DNA from: JAPHSX01 sp050298555
Lineage (GTDB): Bacteria > Pseudomonadota > Gammaproteobacteria > Thiohalomonadales > Thiohalomonadaceae
Length of the DNA: 64,000 nucleotides
Reading direction: 5' to 3'
Assembly (NCBI GenBank): GCA_050298555.1
Contig: JBNKUL010000033.1
Location: 79,672-143,671 of the forward strand
The notes beneath the pieces are model-generated. The model was not told the DNA's origin. It saw nothing but the letters and a program-made list of their open reading frames with translations, and did no database searches. This document shows positions 17,675-26,406 of this stretch, in pieces. Within the stretch, counting starts at the first letter, position 1. Every line of letters starts with the position of its first letter. The position numbers and the translations under genes are program-made.

Positions 17675-17708
17675 TGGCGGGGAGGCCTCTCCCATGCCCC
17701 TGAAATGA

Positions 17709-17736
17709 AAAAAGCCCGGCAAAAACCGGGCTTTTT
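17709..17736 (+). terminator. Rho-independent terminator after nhaD
   Basis: AAAAAGCCCGG (17709-17719) pairs exactly with CCGGGCTTTTT (17726-17736) around a CAAAAA loop, giving a GC-rich stem with a T-run. It lies 35 bases after the nhaD stop. Confidence 0.9.
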
Positions 17737-17997
17737 CTTGGCTTGACCTTTCCCCCCGTTTTCGCTCACTATTGGCTATAACCTAGCAAACAACTCAGGT
17801 AATAACCCTCTTAACTATCAGTGAGTTAGCCCCAACCTGCGCCTCTTCAGGTAGAGTGATAAAATCAGCAAACTTTTTCACTCGGCATAGCCGATTTAGT
17901 GGGCCCAATAAGGTACAATGCTCCGGTTTGTGTGCCTATTATGCCAACTACAAATCGGCAACTCATTGAAATATATGAAGAAAAGCGAGAGTAATCT
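17737..17997 (+). promoter_or_regulatory. Intergenic region before the GltD-like gene
   Basis: An AT-richer leader of about 260 bases with no credible open frame. A TACAAT at 17914-17919 could be a -10 element, but no good -35 is paired with it. The gene's ribosome site GAGAG lies just before the ATG at 17998. I see no riboswitch or small RNA signature. Confidence 0.35.
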
Positions 17998-19665
17998 ATG
18001 ACCGCTAAGGATATGACAGCCAACCTGGACCCCGATAAGTATGCCAAGGGGACCGGTGCGCTACGCTCCCGACGTCCTGTTTATATGGATTATCTGCCCC
18101 CCTGTAACAACGCCTGTCCGGCGGGGGAGGATATCCAGGCCTGGCTGGCCCTGGCGCAGGCGGGTGAATACCACGCCGCCTGGCAGAAATTGTTAGAGAA
18201 CAACCCCTTCCCGGCGATCCATGGTCGGGTCTGTTACCACCCCTGCGAAACCGCCTGTAACCGTGCCTACACCGATAACGAGGTAAGCATCCATGCCGTT
18301 GAGCGTTTCCTCGGCGATATGGCGATGGAGCAGGGGTGGAAGCCCGAGTTTACCGCCCGCCCCGATGGTAAGCGGGTGATGGTGGTCGGCGGTGGCCCCT
18401 CCGGTCTCTCCGCCGCCTATCACCTGACACGCCTTGGTCACGAGGTCGAGATCTTCGAGGCCGGTCCGGTGGCCGGCGGCATGATCCACTTCGGTATCCC
18501 CGCCTACCGCATGCCGCGCGACGAGCTGGAGCGTGAGATTCAACGCGTTGAGGAGATGGGGGTGAAGATTCACCTCAACCATCGTGTCGATGACGTACAG
18601 GGCGAGATGAGCGCCGGTAATTTCCAGGCCGCCTTTATCGCCGTTGGCGCCCACCTCTCCAAGAAGATCGACATCCCGGCCCGCGACGCCAAGGGGATGA
18701 TGGATGCGGTCTCCTTCCTCAAGAGCGTAGAGAACGGCGAGGAGGTGCAGCTGGGCCGTCGCGTCGCCATTTACGGCGGCGGTAACACCGCGATGGACGC
18801 CGCCCGCGTTGCCAAGCGCATGGGCGTGGATGAGGCGATGATCATCTACCGCCGCGACCGCGACAATATGGCCGCCCACGACTTCGAGGCCGACGAGGCG
18901 CTGGAGGAGGGGGTCAAGATCAACTGGCTGCGCACCATCAAGGAGGTGGATGGCTCCCACATCGAGGTTGAGGTGATGGAGCTGGGAGAGGATGGTCGTC
19001 CGCAGCCCACCGGTCGTTTCGAGAAGCTGGAGGCCGATTCGCTGATTATGGCAGTGGGTCAGCAGACCGATACCGGCTTCCTCAATCGCGTCTCCGGTGT
19101 CGAGTTCCAGAAGGACGGTACCGTGGTGGTGGGCGACAACATGATGACCGGCGCCGAGGGTATCTTCGCCGGCGGCGACATGGTCCCCTCCGACCGCTCG
19201 GTGACCATCGCCACCGGTCACGGTAAGAAGGCCGCGCGCTACATCGATGCCTGGCTGCGCGGCGAGGAGTACCGTCCGCACCCCAAACACCCCATCGTCG
19301 ATCACGAGAAACTGCAGCTGTGGTACCGCACCAATGCGCCGATGACTGAGCAGCAGCACCTGCCGCTGGCCCAGCGCCTCGGTGGTTTCGAGGAGATCCT
19401 GCAGGGCATCAGCGAGAAGGAGGCCCAGTACGAGGCCAAGCGCTGCCTCTCCTGCGGCAACTGCTTCGAGTGCGACGGCTGCTACGGTTCCTGCCCCGAG
19501 GATGCGATCATCAAGCTCGGCCCCGGCAACCGCTACCGTTACGACTACAGCCTCTGTACCGGTTGCGGCGTCTGCCAGGAGCAGTGCCCCTGCCACGCCA
19601 TCGAGATGATCCCCGAGAGTGCCGCGGGCCACGTTACCGGCACCGCACCGGAAAACAAGAGATAA
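17998..19665 (+). CDS. GltD-like NAD(P)-binding iron-sulfur flavoprotein
   Basis: A 555-residue cytosolic oxidoreductase related to the small subunit of glutamate synthase. The N-terminal Fe-S domain carries Cys36, Cys40, Cys79, Cys83 and Cys87 (PPCNNACPAGEDIQ, CYHPCETACNR). FAD binds at VMVVGGGPSGLSAAYHL (near residue 130) and NAD(P) at AIYGGGNTAMDAARVAKRMG (near 260). It ends with a two-cluster ferredoxin domain (CLSCGNCFECDGC, CTGCGVCQEQCPC). There is no glutamate synthase large subunit nearby. nifJ starts seven bases later, so it probably moves electrons between ferredoxin and NAD(P)H for the pyruvate enzyme. That coupling is inference from the neighbourhood. Confidence 0.9.
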   Translation: MTAKDMTANLDPDKYAKGTGALRSRRPVYMDYLPPCNNACPAGEDIQAWLALAQAGEYHAAWQKLLENNPFPAIHGRVCYHPCETACNRAYTDNEVSIHAVERFLGDMAMEQGWKPEFTARPDGKRVMVVGGGPSGLSAAYHLTRLGHEVEIFEAGPVAGGMIHFGIPAYRMPRDELEREIQRVEEMGVKIHLNHRVDDVQGEMSAGNFQAAFIAVGAHLSKKIDIPARDAKGMMDAVSFLKSVENGEEVQLGRRVAIYGGGNTAMDAARVAKRMGVDEAMIIYRRDRDNMAAHDFEADEALEEGVKINWLRTIKEVDGSHIEVEVMELGEDGRPQPTGRFEKLEADSLIMAVGQQTDTGFLNRVSGVEFQKDGTVVVGDNMMTGAEGIFAGGDMVPSDRSVTIATGHGKKAARYIDAWLRGEEYRPHPKHPIVDHEKLQLWYRTNAPMTEQQHLPLAQRLGGFEEILQGISEKEAQYEAKRCLSCGNCFECDGCYGSCPEDAIIKLGPGNRYRYDYSLCTGCGVCQEQCPCHAIEMIPESAAGHVTGTAPENKR

Positions 19666-19671
19666 GACAGC

Positions 19672-22600
19672 ATGAGTGAGAACAACCAAGCCAAGCAGGT
19701 GACCGTGGACGGCGGCAACGCCGTTGCCCACGTTGCCTACCGTGTCAGCGATATCTGCTCGATCTATCCCATCACCCCCTCGTCCGACATGTCCGAGCTC
19801 TCCGACCTGTGGGCTACCCAGGGGGTACAGAACATCTGGGGCCAGGTGCCGCAGGTTATCGAGATGCAGAGCGAGGGTGGTGCCGCCGGTACCGCCCACG
19901 GTGCGCTGCAGACCGGTGCCCTGACCACCACCTTCACCGCCTCGCAGGGGCTGCTGCTGATGCTGCCCAATATGTACAAAATCGCCGGCGAGCTGACCTC
20001 CACCGTGTTCCACGTGGCGGCCCGTTCCATCGCCGCGCAGGCGCTCTCCATCTTCGGCGACCATCAGGACGTGATGGCGGCGCGCATGACCGGCTGGGCC
20101 ATGCTCGCTTCCAACTCGGTGCAGGAGGCGCACGACGCCGCACTGATCTGCCACGCCGCCACCCTGAAGGCGCGTGTGCCCTTTATCAACTTCTTCGACG
20201 GTTTCCGCACCTCGCACGAGATCAACAAGATCAGCCTCATCAGCGATGAGCAGATCCGCGAGATGATCGACGAGGAGCTGGTGTTCGCCCACCGCAACCG
20301 TGCGCTCAACCCGGACAACCCCTTTATCCGTGGTACCGCGCAGAACCCGGACGTCTACTTCCAGGGGCGTGAGAGTTCCAATACCTTCTACGCTGCGGTG
20401 CCCGGTATCGTGCAGGAGACCATGGACGAGCTGGCCAAACTGACCGGCCGCCAGTACCACCTGTTCGATTACCACGGTGCGGCGGATGCCGAGGACGTCG
20501 TGATCATGATGGGCTCCGGCGCACAGACCGTGCAGGAGACCATCGACGCGCTCAACGCCCAGGGCCGTAAGCTCGGCGTTATCACCGTGCGCCTGTTCCG
20601 CCCCTTCAGCACCGAGCACCTGATCGCCGCGCTGCCCAAGAGCTGCAAGCGCATCGCCGTGCTGGACCGCACCAAGGAGCCGGGCAGTGCTGGCGAGCCG
20701 CTCTATCAGGATATACTCACCTCCCTGGCAGAGGCCCTCGGCAGCGGTACCATCGCCGCCATGCCCAAGGTGGTCGGCGGCCGTTACGGCCTCTCCTCCA
20801 AGGAGTTCACCCCCGGCATGGCCAAGGCGGTGTTCGACAATCTGGCGAGCGACGCGGCGAAGAACCACTTCACCGTCGGCATTAATGACGATGTGAGCAA
20901 CACCTCTATCGACTACGACGACAGCTTCATCATCGAGCCCGACAACGTCACCCGCGCCATGTTCTTCGGCCTCGGTTCCGATGGTACTGTTTCGGCCAAT
21001 AAGAACTCGATCAAGATCATCGGTGAGAGCACACCGCTCAACTGCCAGGGTTACTTCGTCTACGACTCCAAGAAGGCGGGTTCCCAGACCACCTCACACC
21101 TGCGTTTCGGCCCCGACGAGATCAAGGCTCCGTACCTCATCACCTCGGCCAACTTCATCGCCTGTCACAAGGCCAACTTCATCGACCAGGTGGAGATGCT
21201 GGATAAGGCGGCGGACAACGCGGTGTTCCTGCTCAACTCCCCGGTCGCCCCCGACCAGGTGTGGGACCAGCTACCGCGCCCGGTGCAGCAGCAGATTATC
21301 GACAAGAACATCGAGTTCTACGTCATCGACGCCTCCACCGTGGCACGCAACACCGGCATGGGGCGTCGTATCAACACCATTATGCAGACCTGTTTCTTCG
21401 CCCTCTCCGGCGTGCTGCCGCGTGATGAGGCGATCGCCAAGATCAAGGCGGCGATCGAGAAGACCTACATGCGCAAGGGTGTCGAGATCGTCGAGCTCAA
21501 CTTCAAGGCGGTGGACGCCTCACTCGACCATCTGCACAAGGTCGAGGTACCCAAAGAGGTCAGCGCCAGCGTGGGGATGAAACAGGCGGTCTCTGACCTG
21601 GCGCCCGATTTCGTCAAAGAGGTCACCGTGCCGATGCTGATCGGCAAGGGCGACGACCTGCCGGTTTCCAAGATCCCGGTCGACGGCACCTACCCCAGCG
21701 GCACCGCCCGCTGGGAGAAGCGCAACATCTCCGACTTCATCCCCAAGTGGGAGCCGGAGGTCTGTATTCAGTGTGGTAACTGCTCCTTCGTCTGTCCGCA
21801 CTCGGTCATTCGTGCCCGTTTCTACCACGAGAGCACCCTGGATAAGGCACCGCAGAGCTTCGAGTCGGCCCCGGTGACCGCGCGCGGCTTCCCCGAGACC
21901 CGCTATACCCTGCAGATCTATGCCGAGGACTGCACCGGTTGCGGCCTCTGCGTCGAGGCCTGCCCTGCGTTCGACCTGAAAGACAGCACCCGTAAGGCGA
22001 TCAACATGGACCAGAAGGGGCCGCTGGAGGTGGCGCGCGCCAATATCGAGTTCTTCGACTCCATTCCGGTCAACTCCCGCTCCACCGTTAACTTCGGTTC
22101 GGTGCGCGGTGCCCAGTTCCTGGAGCCGTTGTTCGAGTTCTCTGGCGCCTGTGCCGGTTGCGGTGAGACCCCCTATGTGCGCCTGCTGACCCAGCTGTTC
22201 GGCCCGCGCCTGCTGGTGGCCAATGCCACCGGCTGCTCCTCCATCTACGGTGGCAACCTGCCGGCCACCCCGTGGTCGGTGAACAAGGATGGACGTGGCC
22301 CCGCCTGGTCCAACTCGCTGTTCGAGGACAACGCTGAGTTCGGCCTGGGGATGCGAGTCTCTGCCGACCAGCAGATGATGATGGCCAAGCACCTGCTGAG
22401 CGAGATGGGCGACTACTTCGACAAGGAGTACATCGACTCGCTGACGGACACCAATCAGGAGATTGGCAGCCAGATGAATGCGCAGCGTGATCGGGTCTGC
22501 GACCTGAAGAAGCGCCTGGCTGAGATCGACGACCCCAAGGCCAAGGCTCTGCTGACCGTGGCCGATCACCTGGTTCGCCGTTCGGTGTGGCTGGTAGGCG

Positions 22601-23247
22601 GTGACGGCTGGGCCTACGATATCGGCTCTTCCGGTCTCGACCACGCCCTCGCCTCGGGCCGCAATATCAACGTGCTGGTACTCGATACCGAGGTCTACTC
22701 CAATACCGGCGGACAGGCCTCCAAGTCGACCCCCATCGCGGCGACCGCCAAGTTCGCCGCTGCCGGTAAGGCGGTGACCAAGAAGGACCTGGCGCTGCAG
22801 GCGATCTCCTACGGTAATGTCTACGTCGCCCGCGTGGCGATGGGCGCCAACCCGCAGCAGACGCTGCAGGCGATGCGTGAGGCGGAGGCCTATCCGGGCC
22901 CGTCCATCATCCTTGCCTACAGCCCCTGTATCGCCCACGGTATCGACCTGCGTAACGGCCTGTCGCAGCAGGAGAAGGCGGTGGAGTCCGGCTACTGGCC
23001 GCTGATCCGCTACAACCCGCAGCTACGTCAGGCGGGTAAGCGGCCGTTTATCCTCGACTCCACCCGTCCGACCATTCCGCTGGAAGAGTTCGCGTACAAC
23101 GAGCAGCGTTACAAGCTGTTGCAGAAGAACAACCCGGAAGAGGCGGCGCGCCTGATGAAACTGGCGCAGGAGTCGCTGGACCTGCGTTGGCACACCTACG
23201 AACACATGGCCGAGCAGGAGCCGGCCGAGTTCCAGCCGGTAAGCTAA
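19672..23247 (+). CDS. nifJ: Pyruvate:ferredoxin (flavodoxin) oxidoreductase
   Basis: A 1191-residue single-chain enzyme, the usual length, that converts pyruvate and CoA to acetyl-CoA, CO2 and reduced ferredoxin, or runs in reverse as pyruvate synthase. Landmarks are YPITPSSDMSELSDLWA in the N-terminal domain, two [4Fe-4S] motifs CIQCGNCSFVCP and CTGCGLCVEACP, CAGCGETPYVR, and a thiamine-diphosphate site GGDGWAYDIG with SNTGGQASKSTP. The gene forms a pair with the GltD-like protein and ends in a terminator. The enzyme is oxygen-sensitive in most organisms, so it points to anaerobic or microaerobic growth. Confidence 0.96.
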   Translation: MSENNQAKQVTVDGGNAVAHVAYRVSDICSIYPITPSSDMSELSDLWATQGVQNIWGQVPQVIEMQSEGGAAGTAHGALQTGALTTTFTASQGLLLMLPNMYKIAGELTSTVFHVAARSIAAQALSIFGDHQDVMAARMTGWAMLASNSVQEAHDAALICHAATLKARVPFINFFDGFRTSHEINKISLISDEQIREMIDEELVFAHRNRALNPDNPFIRGTAQNPDVYFQGRESSNTFYAAVPGIVQETMDELAKLTGRQYHLFDYHGAADAEDVVIMMGSGAQTVQETIDALNAQGRKLGVITVRLFRPFSTEHLIAALPKSCKRIAVLDRTKEPGSAGEPLYQDILTSLAEALGSGTIAAMPKVVGGRYGLSSKEFTPGMAKAVFDNLASDAAKNHFTVGINDDVSNTSIDYDDSFIIEPDNVTRAMFFGLGSDGTVSANKNSIKIIGESTPLNCQGYFVYDSKKAGSQTTSHLRFGPDEIKAPYLITSANFIACHKANFIDQVEMLDKAADNAVFLLNSPVAPDQVWDQLPRPVQQQIIDKNIEFYVIDASTVARNTGMGRRINTIMQTCFFALSGVLPRDEAIAKIKAAIEKTYMRKGVEIVELNFKAVDASLDHLHKVEVPKEVSASVGMKQAVSDLAPDFVKEVTVPMLIGKGDDLPVSKIPVDGTYPSGTARWEKRNISDFIPKWEPEVCIQCGNCSFVCPHSVIRARFYHESTLDKAPQSFESAPVTARGFPETRYTLQIYAEDCTGCGLCVEACPAFDLKDSTRKAINMDQKGPLEVARANIEFFDSIPVNSRSTVNFGSVRGAQFLEPLFEFSGACAGCGETPYVRLLTQLFGPRLLVANATGCSSIYGGNLPATPWSVNKDGRGPAWSNSLFEDNAEFGLGMRVSADQQMMMAKHLLSEMGDYFDKEYIDSLTDTNQEIGSQMNAQRDRVCDLKKRLAEIDDPKAKALLTVADHLVRRSVWLVGGDGWAYDIGSSGLDHALASGRNINVLVLDTEVYSNTGGQASKSTPIAATAKFAAAGKAVTKKDLALQAISYGNVYVARVAMGANPQQTLQAMREAEAYPGPSIILAYSPCIAHGIDLRNGLSQQEKAVESGYWPLIRYNPQLRQAGKRPFILDSTRPTIPLEEFAYNEQRYKLLQKNNPEEAARLMKLAQESLDLRWHTYEHMAEQEPAEFQPVS

Positions 23248-23255
23248 CGGAAGTG

Positions 23256-23281
23256 AAAAGGGCGCCTGGTGCGCCCTTTTT
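23256..23281 (+). terminator. Rho-independent terminator after nifJ
   Basis: AAAAGGGCGC (23256-23265) pairs with GCGCCCTTTT (23271-23280) around CTGGT, with a T-run to 23281. It begins eight bases after the nifJ stop. Confidence 0.9.
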
Positions 23282-23301
23282 GTTGCTATGGAGTTTATGT
23301 G

Positions 23302-24102
23302 ATGAATGTACGCCGTTTTTCCCTGTTTGCACTGCTTGGCGCAGCGCTGCTCGCCAGCGGTTGCGCCACCAGTCCGACCGGTCGCAGTCAGCTACTGCTG
23401 GTCTCTGAGGCACAGGCGATCTCCGCCTCGCGCCAGGCCTATACCAATACGGTGAAAAAGCTGGATGAGGAGGGCAAGCTTCTCACCGACGAGGCGGTGA
23501 CCGGGCGGGTACAACGCATCACCGATGCCCTGGTCGAGCAGGCGGTGAAGATGCGCCCCGACAGTGCCGACTGGGCCTGGGAGGTGCAGGTGATCGACGA
23601 TGCCGAGGAGGTCAACGCCTGGTGTATGGCGGGGGGCAAGATGGCAGTCTATACGGGACTGCTGCAGAAGGTCGAACCGACGGACGACGAGCTGGCGCAG
23701 GTGATGGGCCATGAGATCTCCCACGCCCTGGCCAACCACACGGCAGAGCGTATGTCGGTGGCGATGGCGACCTCGTTAGGGGTAACGGTGCTTGCCATCG
23801 CCACCGACAGAGACGAGGTGGCGATGGGGACCGCAGTGCTGGCCGCCAAGCTCGCCATCGAGCTGCCCAACAGCCGTGGCGGCGAGAGCGAGGCCGACGA
23901 GATCGGTATCGAGCTGGCGGCCCGCGCGGGTTACGACCCCTATGCCGCGGTCAGCCTGTGGCAGAAGATGGAGAAGGTGGGGGGCGCCAATCCACCGCAG
24001 TTCCTTAGTACCCACCCCAGCCCGGCCAATCGCCAGCAGCGCCTCAATGTGCTGGCGCAGAAGTGGTGGCCGGTCTATGAAGCGGCGAAGGCGAAAGATT
24101 AA
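23302..24102 (+). CDS. M48-family metalloprotease lipoprotein (LoiP-like)
   Basis: A 266-residue predicted lipoprotein zinc protease. The signal peptide ends in a lipobox (LLASGC, Cys20). The M48 active site HEISHAL lies near residue 138, followed by the downstream zinc ligand region GGESEADEIGIELA. This is the architecture of LoiP/YcaL-type proteases, which clear misfolded outer-membrane proteins alongside BepA. I chose the ATG at 23302 because it starts the signal peptide directly; an upstream in-frame start would overlap the nifJ terminator. It stands alone between nifJ and motY. Confidence 0.9.
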   Translation: MNVRRFSLFALLGAALLASGCATSPTGRSQLLLVSEAQAISASRQAYTNTVKKLDEEGKLLTDEAVTGRVQRITDALVEQAVKMRPDSADWAWEVQVIDDAEEVNAWCMAGGKMAVYTGLLQKVEPTDDELAQVMGHEISHALANHTAERMSVAMATSLGVTVLAIATDRDEVAMGTAVLAAKLAIELPNSRGGESEADEIGIELAARAGYDPYAAVSLWQKMEKVGGANPPQFLSTHPSPANRQQRLNVLAQKWWPVYEAAKAKD

Positions 24103-24162
24103 AGTCCTGCGCCTCAGCTGCCGACTATAGGGGTAACGACGGAACTAATCGGGGGCTTCGCC

Positions 24163-25023
24163 TTGCGCTACCTTCTTCTCATCACACTGTTACTGCCCTT
24201 CGGCGTCGCCAGCGCGGCGCTGCATAGCTATGGGGCCAGCGAGCACGAGTCACGCTGGGAGAGCGCCTCCTCGCGCCTCTACTGCTCGCTGAGCCACGAG
24301 ATCCCCTACTACGGCAAAGCGGTGTTCGAGGCTGAGGCGGGCGCCGAGCTGGCGATGAAGCTGCAGGTCAAGGCGCAGCCGCTACAGGGCGGCAGTGCAC
24401 GCCTGCTCTCCAGCGCGCCGCAGTGGCAGCACCAGCGGCGCGGCAACGACCTGGGTGAGGTGGACTATAAGCGCAGCCGCACTCCCATCACCCTGGAGCA
24501 GGCGACCGCACGCCGTCTGCTGCTGGAGCTGGAGCAGGGGATGTTCCCCTCTTTTTACTACCAGGACTGGGTCGATGGGGGTGATCAGGTACAGGTCTCC
24601 CTCTCTGCGGTGAATTTCCGCGCGGCGATGGGGGAGTTCGTAGACTGCCTGGCGGTGCTGCTGCCGTATAGTTTTGATTATGTGCAGCAGAGCAAGCTCT
24701 ACTTCGCCTTCGCCAAGCACGAGCTGAGTGATGAGGCGAAAAAGCGCCTCGATGAGGTGGCCGAGTACCTGCTGGGCGATGAGGCGGTGAAGCTGGTGGC
24801 GGTCTACGGCCGTACCGACAACCGCGGGTTCCGCCACTATAACGACGCCCTGGGCCAGCGCCGCGCTGAGGCGGTGCGCGACTACCTGCTGGCCAAGGGG
24901 GTGGATGGCGACAGGCTGCAGATCATGCTCAAGTCCTACGGTGAGCGCAAACCGGTGGCCAGTAACCGCAGCAAAAAGGGACGTGCCCTCAACCGGGTGG
25001 TTGAAGTCACGTTGTCAAAATAG
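24163..25023 (+). CDS. motY: Flagellar motor T-ring protein MotY
   Basis: A 286-residue periplasmic protein with a signal peptide (ending PFGVASA). An N-terminal MotY domain (HEIPYYGKAVFEAEAG) precedes a C-terminal OmpA-like peptidoglycan-binding domain (LVAVYGRTDNRGFRHYNDALGQRRAEAVRDYLL). MotY forms the T ring that anchors stators of sodium-driven, and of some proton-driven, polar flagella, as in Vibrio and Pseudomonas. The start is a TTG at 24163, which makes the signal peptide complete. No other flagellar gene is adjacent, which is usual for motY. Confidence 0.92.
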   Translation: MRYLLLITLLLPFGVASAALHSYGASEHESRWESASSRLYCSLSHEIPYYGKAVFEAEAGAELAMKLQVKAQPLQGGSARLLSSAPQWQHQRRGNDLGEVDYKRSRTPITLEQATARRLLLELEQGMFPSFYYQDWVDGGDQVQVSLSAVNFRAAMGEFVDCLAVLLPYSFDYVQQSKLYFAFAKHELSDEAKKRLDEVAEYLLGDEAVKLVAVYGRTDNRGFRHYNDALGQRRAEAVRDYLLAKGVDGDRLQIMLKSYGERKPVASNRSKKGRALNRVVEVTLSK

Positions 25024-25049
25024 TCATCGTCCCGCGCTCCCGGTATAAT
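25021..25049 (+). promoter_or_regulatory. Promoter of argG
   Basis: A perfect -10 TATAAT (25044-25049) follows TAGTCA (25021-25026) with a 17-base spacer. TAGTCA overlaps the motY stop codon. A GGCACC/GGTGCC hairpin lies in the leader (25072-25088), possibly for message stability; no ARG box was recognised. Confidence 0.6.
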
Positions 25050-25108
25050 CCCCGGTTCAATTTTTCTGGTCGGCACCCGCGCGGTGCCCAGCTGAAACGG
25101 GAGTTCCC

Positions 25109-26323
25109 ATGTCTGACGTGAAAAAAGTCGTGCTCGCCTACTCCGGCGGCCTCGATACCTCCATCATCCTCAAGTGGCTGCAGGACGAGTACAACTGCGA
25201 GGTGGTCACCTTTACCGCCGATATTGGCCAGGGCGAAGAGGTCGAGCCGGCCCGTGCCAAGGCCCAGGCGGCCGGTGTAAAGGAGATCTACATCGACGAC
25301 ATGCGCGAAGAGTTCGCCCGCGACTTCGTCTTCCCCATGTTTCGCGCCAACGCCGTCTATGAGGGTGAATACCTGCTCGGGACCTCCATCGCCCGCCCGC
25401 TGATTGCCAAGCGTCTGGTCGAGATCGCCCACGAGACCGGCGCTGACGCCATCTCTCACGGTGCTACAGGCAAGGGCAACGACCAGGTGCGCTTCGAACT
25501 CGGCGCCTACGCCCTGATGCCCGAGGTGAAGGTCATCGCCCCGTGGCGTGAGTGGGACCTGCTGTCGCGCGAGAAGCTGATGAAGTACGCCCAGGAGCAC
25601 GGTATCGAGATCGACTTCGCCAAGCAGAGCAAGAAGTCTCCCTACTCGATGGATGCCAACCTGCTGCACATCTCTTACGAAGGCGACATCCTGGAAGACC
25701 CGTGGAACGAGCCCGAGGACGACATGTGGCGCTGGACCGTCTCCCCCGAGCAGGCCCCCGACGAACCTACCTACCTGGAGCTGAGCTACGAGAAGGGCGA
25801 TATCGTTGCCATCAACGGTGAGGCGATGAGCCCGGCGACCGTGATGGAATACCTCAACAAGGTGGGTGGTGCCAACGGTATCGGCCGTGACGACATCGTC
25901 GAAAACCGCTATGTCGGCATGAAGTCGCGCGGCTGCTACGAGACCCCCGCCGGTACCATCATGCTGCGTGCACACCGCGCCATGGAGTCGCTCACCCTGG
26001 ACCGCGAGGCGATGCACCTGAAAGACGAGCTGATGCCGCGCTATGCCAAGATCATCTACAACGGCTACTGGTGGAGCCCCGAGCGCGAGATGCTGCAGGC
26101 GCTGATCGACCAGAGCCAGGAGCACGTCAACGGCGTGGTGCGGGTGAAGCTCTACAAGGGCAATGTCTACATCGCCGGCCGCAAGTCCGAGAGTGACTCC
26201 CTGTTCGACGAGAACATCGCCACCTTTGAGGACGATGCCGGCGCCTACGACCAGAAAGATGCCGCGGGCTTCATTAAACTGAACGCCCTGCGTCTGCGTA
26301 TCGGCGCCAAGCGCTCAAGCTAA
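25109..26323 (+). CDS. argG: Argininosuccinate synthase
   Basis: ArgG condenses citrulline and aspartate using ATP to form argininosuccinate, the penultimate step of arginine synthesis. The 404-residue protein is the short bacterial/archaeal type. The ATP site LAYSGGLDTSIILKWL lies at residues 9-24, with FTADIGQGEE after it, and the citrulline/aspartate site includes SHGATGKGNDQVRFE. A good ribosome site (GGGAG) precedes the ATG. The gene has its own promoter and stands alone; argH is not in the window. Confidence 0.97.
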   Translation: MSDVKKVVLAYSGGLDTSIILKWLQDEYNCEVVTFTADIGQGEEVEPARAKAQAAGVKEIYIDDMREEFARDFVFPMFRANAVYEGEYLLGTSIARPLIAKRLVEIAHETGADAISHGATGKGNDQVRFELGAYALMPEVKVIAPWREWDLLSREKLMKYAQEHGIEIDFAKQSKKSPYSMDANLLHISYEGDILEDPWNEPEDDMWRWTVSPEQAPDEPTYLELSYEKGDIVAINGEAMSPATVMEYLNKVGGANGIGRDDIVENRYVGMKSRGCYETPAGTIMLRAHRAMESLTLDREAMHLKDELMPRYAKIIYNGYWWSPEREMLQALIDQSQEHVNGVVRVKLYKGNVYIAGRKSESDSLFDENIATFEDDAGAYDQKDAAGFIKLNALRLRIGAKRSS

Positions 26324-26406
26324 ACAAACAGGATTGCATTACTGCACAGGGATGTGCCAACAAACATAATAACGATAATCACCATAAGGTGATGCGGTGA
26401 GGGAAT

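Noticed and set aside
17743..17782. Promoter from TTGACC and TATAAC before the GltD-like gene
   Set aside because: The spacing is 28 bases, far from the 16-18 needed by sigma-70.
18193..20868. An 891-residue open frame on the minus strand
   Set aside because: It lies opposite the GltD-like gene and nifJ, both with clear catalytic motifs. Its sequence is a His/Gly/Val/Leu-rich antisense shadow typical of GC-rich DNA.
25007..26125. A 372-residue open frame on the minus strand
   Set aside because: It is the antisense of argG; no ribosome site or domain supports it.
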